Shown here: positions 24,248 to 26,303 of the stretch, piece after piece | Layout: each line of letters opens with the position of its first letter | Numbering within the stretch: position 1 is the stretch's first letter | Assembly: GCA_040391535.1 (NCBI GenBank) | Contig: JBEBXQ010000067.1 | Span: 1 to 26,303 of the forward strand | DNA: 26,303 bases | Direction: 5' to 3' | Source: JBEBXQ01 sp040391535 | GTDB taxonomy: Bacteria; Bacteroidota; Bacteroidia; Cytophagales; Spirosomataceae | The notes under the pieces: generated by a model | Told to the model about the DNA's origin: nothing | Databases searched by the model: none | The model's input: only the letters and a program-made list of their open reading frames with translations | Made by a program: the position numbers and the translations under genes

Positions 24248-25012
24248 ATGAATACTAACCTGTTAAACGGACAGACGGCCCTGATCAGTGGCGGATTGGG
24301 TGATATTGGTTTTGCTACCGCAGCAGCCATGGCAAGGCTGGGGGCGGATATTGCATTAAGTGATATCAGGGCAGTGTCAGAAGCTGACCGTTATGTTCGT
24401 GAAATTGAAAGCTACGGAGTAAGGTGCCTGTATCATCAGGTAGATATCGGCAATCCTGATCTGATAAAACCCTGGATAGATGAGGTGGCCGCTGTTCTTG
24501 GAATCCCTCAGATTATTATCGCCAACGCTGCGATTGTCCATCTTAAGGGGTTTCATGAAATTTCCTCTGCCGAATGGATAAAAGAATTAAACGTTAATCT
24601 GAACGGAGCGTTTTTTATGACTCAGCATGCAACTCACCTGCTTCGGGAAGCAAAGATGCCGGGCAGGGTGGTGTTTGTAGGTAGCTGGGCTGCAGAAAGA
24701 GTACACAGTCACATGCCTGCTTACTCGGTAGCCAAAGCGGGCGTGCGGATGCTTTGCAGGTGCATGGCGCTGGATCTGGCTCCCGCTGGTATTCTGGTGA
24801 ATGAAATAGCGCCGGGTTATGTTGCTGCCGGGTTAACCGGAAAAATATGGAAGGAACACCCTGAAATGATGCATGTATCCAAAGAGAAAGTACCTACCAG
24901 ACTGGTCATTGATGTTGAAGAAGTGGCTGAACAAATCGTTTATCTGTGTGATCCGCGGAACAGACACATGACAGGAAGTACCTTGCTGATGGATGGAGGC
25001 TTGTCGCTTTAA
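24248..25012 (+). CDS. SDR-family NAD(P)-dependent oxidoreductase
   Basis: This is a classical short-chain dehydrogenase/reductase of 254 residues, cytoplasmic. The Rossmann cofactor motif is SGGLGDIG (14-21), with Asp39 in LSDIR at the end of the second strand, which favours NAD over NADP. ANAAI (92-96) stands for the usual NNAG. The catalytic triad is Ser146, Tyr159 and Lys163 (VGSWAA, YSVAK). The C-terminus GSTLLMDGGLSL is standard for the family. Resemblance to sugar or 3-hydroxyacyl dehydrogenases does not allow a substrate call. It stands alone, preceded by a long repeat-bearing gap and convergent with the MFS gene, with a shared hairpin between. Confidence 0.92.
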   Translation: MNTNLLNGQTALISGGLGDIGFATAAAMARLGADIALSDIRAVSEADRYVREIESYGVRCLYHQVDIGNPDLIKPWIDEVAAVLGIPQIIIANAAIVHLKGFHEISSAEWIKELNVNLNGAFFMTQHATHLLREAKMPGRVVFVGSWAAERVHSHMPAYSVAKAGVRMLCRCMALDLAPAGILVNEIAPGYVAAGLTGKIWKEHPEMMHVSKEKVPTRLVIDVEEVAEQIVYLCDPRNRHMTGSTLLMDGGLSL

Positions 25013-25024
25013 GCATCATGCAGG

Positions 25025-25064
25025 CCGACAGAACAGACGCGGTGTTTTCCGGCAGTTCTGTCGG
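25025..25064. terminator. Shared hairpin between convergent SDR and MFS genes
   Basis: CCGACAGAAC (25025-25034) is the exact reverse complement of GTTCTGTCGG (25055-25064), with a 20-nt loop. It begins 13 bp after the SDR stop and ends 18 bp before the MFS stop. No long T-run follows on either strand, so a bidirectional terminator is likely but not certain. Confidence 0.6.
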
Positions 25065-25081
25065 TATTAAATAAATAACGG

Positions 25082-26299
25082 TCAGCAGTGCTCCAGAGTC
25101 CTTATGTTGTTTGTGATTTGAGGAGCCATCTTCAGTCTGGCTGTTTCATTTTTTGTCCTGATCAGAAATACCGTGGCCAGCAATGCTCCGATCAGTGCCA
25201 TGACAATACCTACCAGCTCCGGGGAGTTGTAACCCCAGCCATAAGAAATAGGAATACCACCCAGAAATGCACCCAATGCATTGCCGATATTAAAGCTGGC
25301 CTGTCCGGATGCCGCCGCGATCATCTTCTCAGAATCTCTGGCCGAGTTGATCAGCATCAGCTGAATAGGAGAGCCCACGGTAAAGGCAATCATGCCGGTT
25401 ACAAATGACAGAATCAGTGCCAGTGTTGTGTCATGGGAGAACGTATAAACCAGTACAAGTGAAAAAGCCATCAGCAGAAATGACGTGATGGCGGCTTTGG
25501 TAGGAGTAACCGAATCCGCTATTTTACCGCCAATCAGATTGCCGAAAAACATTCCCAGACCTACCAGTATCATTACAAACGAGACGTACTCAGGCGATAA
25601 TTTGGCTACTTCTGTCATTAGTGGTGCGATGTAGCTGATCCAGGCAAATAATCCTCCCGTACCGATCGCGATCATGAACGTAAGTAATATTCCCTGCCAG
25701 CGCTTAAAAAATGAGAGTTGCTCAAGCATCGGCGCGCCGGTATCCATTGACGGAATCGCCGGCAACCAGCTTTTTAAAGCAAACATGGTAGACAGGCCGG
25801 TCAGGCTGATAAACGCGTAAGTGAGCCGCCAGTCGAAATGATGGCCCAGATAAGTACCCAATGGTACGCCCACCAGATTCGCAATGGTTAAGCCGGTAAA
25901 CATCATGGCAATAGCCTGTGCTTCTTTGCCTTTAGGCGCAATACGGCTGGCCACTACCGATCCGACCCCGAAGAAAGCACCATGAGGAAGGCCCGATAAA
26001 AACCGGGTCACCAGTAAAACGGGATAGGATGGAGAAATGACAAACAGAAAATGACAGACCGCGAAAAGCAACATCATCAGTATCAGTACCTTTTTGGGAG
26101 AATGCTTCCCTGTAAACATCACCAGTAATGGTGCTCCGATGACTACTCCCAGCGCATAAATAGCAATGAGATGTCCTGCGGTGGGAATATCAATAGCCAG
26201 GTCTTTGGCTATATCAGGTAATAGGCCCATCATAGCAAATTCTGTCATTCCAATCGAAAAACCACCCAGGGCAAGTGCAAGGAGTTTTTTATTAAGCAT
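25082..26299 (-). CDS. MFS transporter, DHA1 family (AraJ/YdhP-like efflux permease)
   Basis: This is an inner-membrane proton-coupled efflux protein of 405 residues with about 12 hydrophobic helices. The first helix carries GMTEFAMMGLLPDIA, typical of the AraJ/YdhP-like drug-antiporter branch. Between helices 2 and 3, FTGKHSPKKVLI fits the MFS loop A pattern. RFLSGLPHGAFFGVGSVVA matches helix 4 and GVPLGTYLGHHFDWRLTYAF matches antiporter motif C with the following WR. The second half repeats the pattern (GGKIADSVTPTK; GQASFNIGNALGAFLGG). Substrates in this branch include sugars and small toxic compounds, and none can be assigned. The ATG at 26299 lies 4 bp from the window edge, so a longer start cannot be excluded, but the family begins about here. 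Any promoter is outside. Confidence 0.92.
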   Translation of the reverse strand: MLNKKLLALALGGFSIGMTEFAMMGLLPDIAKDLAIDIPTAGHLIAIYALGVVIGAPLLVMFTGKHSPKKVLILMMLLFAVCHFLFVISPSYPVLLVTRFLSGLPHGAFFGVGSVVASRIAPKGKEAQAIAMMFTGLTIANLVGVPLGTYLGHHFDWRLTYAFISLTGLSTMFALKSWLPAIPSMDTGAPMLEQLSFFKRWQGILLTFMIAIGTGGLFAWISYIAPLMTEVAKLSPEYVSFVMILVGLGMFFGNLIGGKIADSVTPTKAAITSFLLMAFSLVLVYTFSHDTTLALILSFVTGMIAFTVGSPIQLMLINSARDSEKMIAAASGQASFNIGNALGAFLGGIPISYGWGYNSPELVGIVMALIGALLATVFLIRTKNETARLKMAPQITNNIRTLEHC

Positions 26300-26303
26300 A
26301 TTG

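Overview
The window looks like a chromosomal segment of a Bacteroidota bacterium, most likely order Cytophagales (a Dyadobacter/Spirosoma-like relative). This placement is inferred from protein content and promoter style, not from a search. Supporting signs are several intergenic copies of the Bacteroidota -7 promoter element TAnnTTTG, few Shine-Dalgarno sequences, a FecI-type ECF sigma factor, DUF349 and DUF2851 family proteins, FAS1 and NlpC/P60 lipoproteins, and a carboxynorspermidine decarboxylase. Almost all sequence is coding. There is no tRNA, rRNA, CRISPR array, phage gene or autonomous transposon. I found no new multi-gene system.

Layout. 1-3823 is a hexuronate-catabolism locus. On the minus strand an ECF sigma factor gene is followed by uxuA and uxaC (uxaC runs off the left edge). 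A LacI-family regulator is divergent, and the gap between carries repeated AACCGTTCCC motifs that are operator candidates. 3816-8501 holds a DUF349 coiled-coil protein divergent from ettA, which is followed 9 bp later by a secreted M1-type metallopeptidase gene. 8502-8760 is an intergenic repeat region. 8761-10935 holds cysM (minus) and a secreted class 3 lipase (plus). 11054-12889 holds a TIM-barrel sugar isomerase/epimerase-like gene convergent with a bestrophin-family channel. 12995-18768 holds nspC, a secreted subtilisin-like protease (minus), an aminopeptidase P and purH. 18951-21926 holds a DUF2851 protein, a 66-residue membrane protein and a CCA-adding-type nucleotidyltransferase with an HD domain. 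22064-23768 holds two lipoproteins, one with two FAS1 domains and one with NlpC/P60. 23769-24247 is a 479-bp gene-free stretch with repeats. 24248-26299 holds a short-chain dehydrogenase convergent with a DHA1-type MFS transporter.

How the genes work together. UxaC and UxuA are two steps of the glucuronate to 2-keto-3-deoxygluconate route, and the LacI regulator is the likely controller. The rest are mostly independent housekeeping or envelope genes. Convergent pairs either overlap or nearly touch at their 3' ends (lacI/DUF349, isomerase/bestrophin, DUF2851/small membrane protein) or share one hairpin terminator (nspC/protease, SDR/MFS).

The most interesting signals are non-coding. A roughly 200-bp element with 13-bp terminal inverted repeats lies after the M1 peptidase gene. 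Its core is related to a second copy 15 kb away. A long-range inverted repeat lies between purH and the DUF2851 gene. The CCA-type gene appears to have a near-leaderless promoter.
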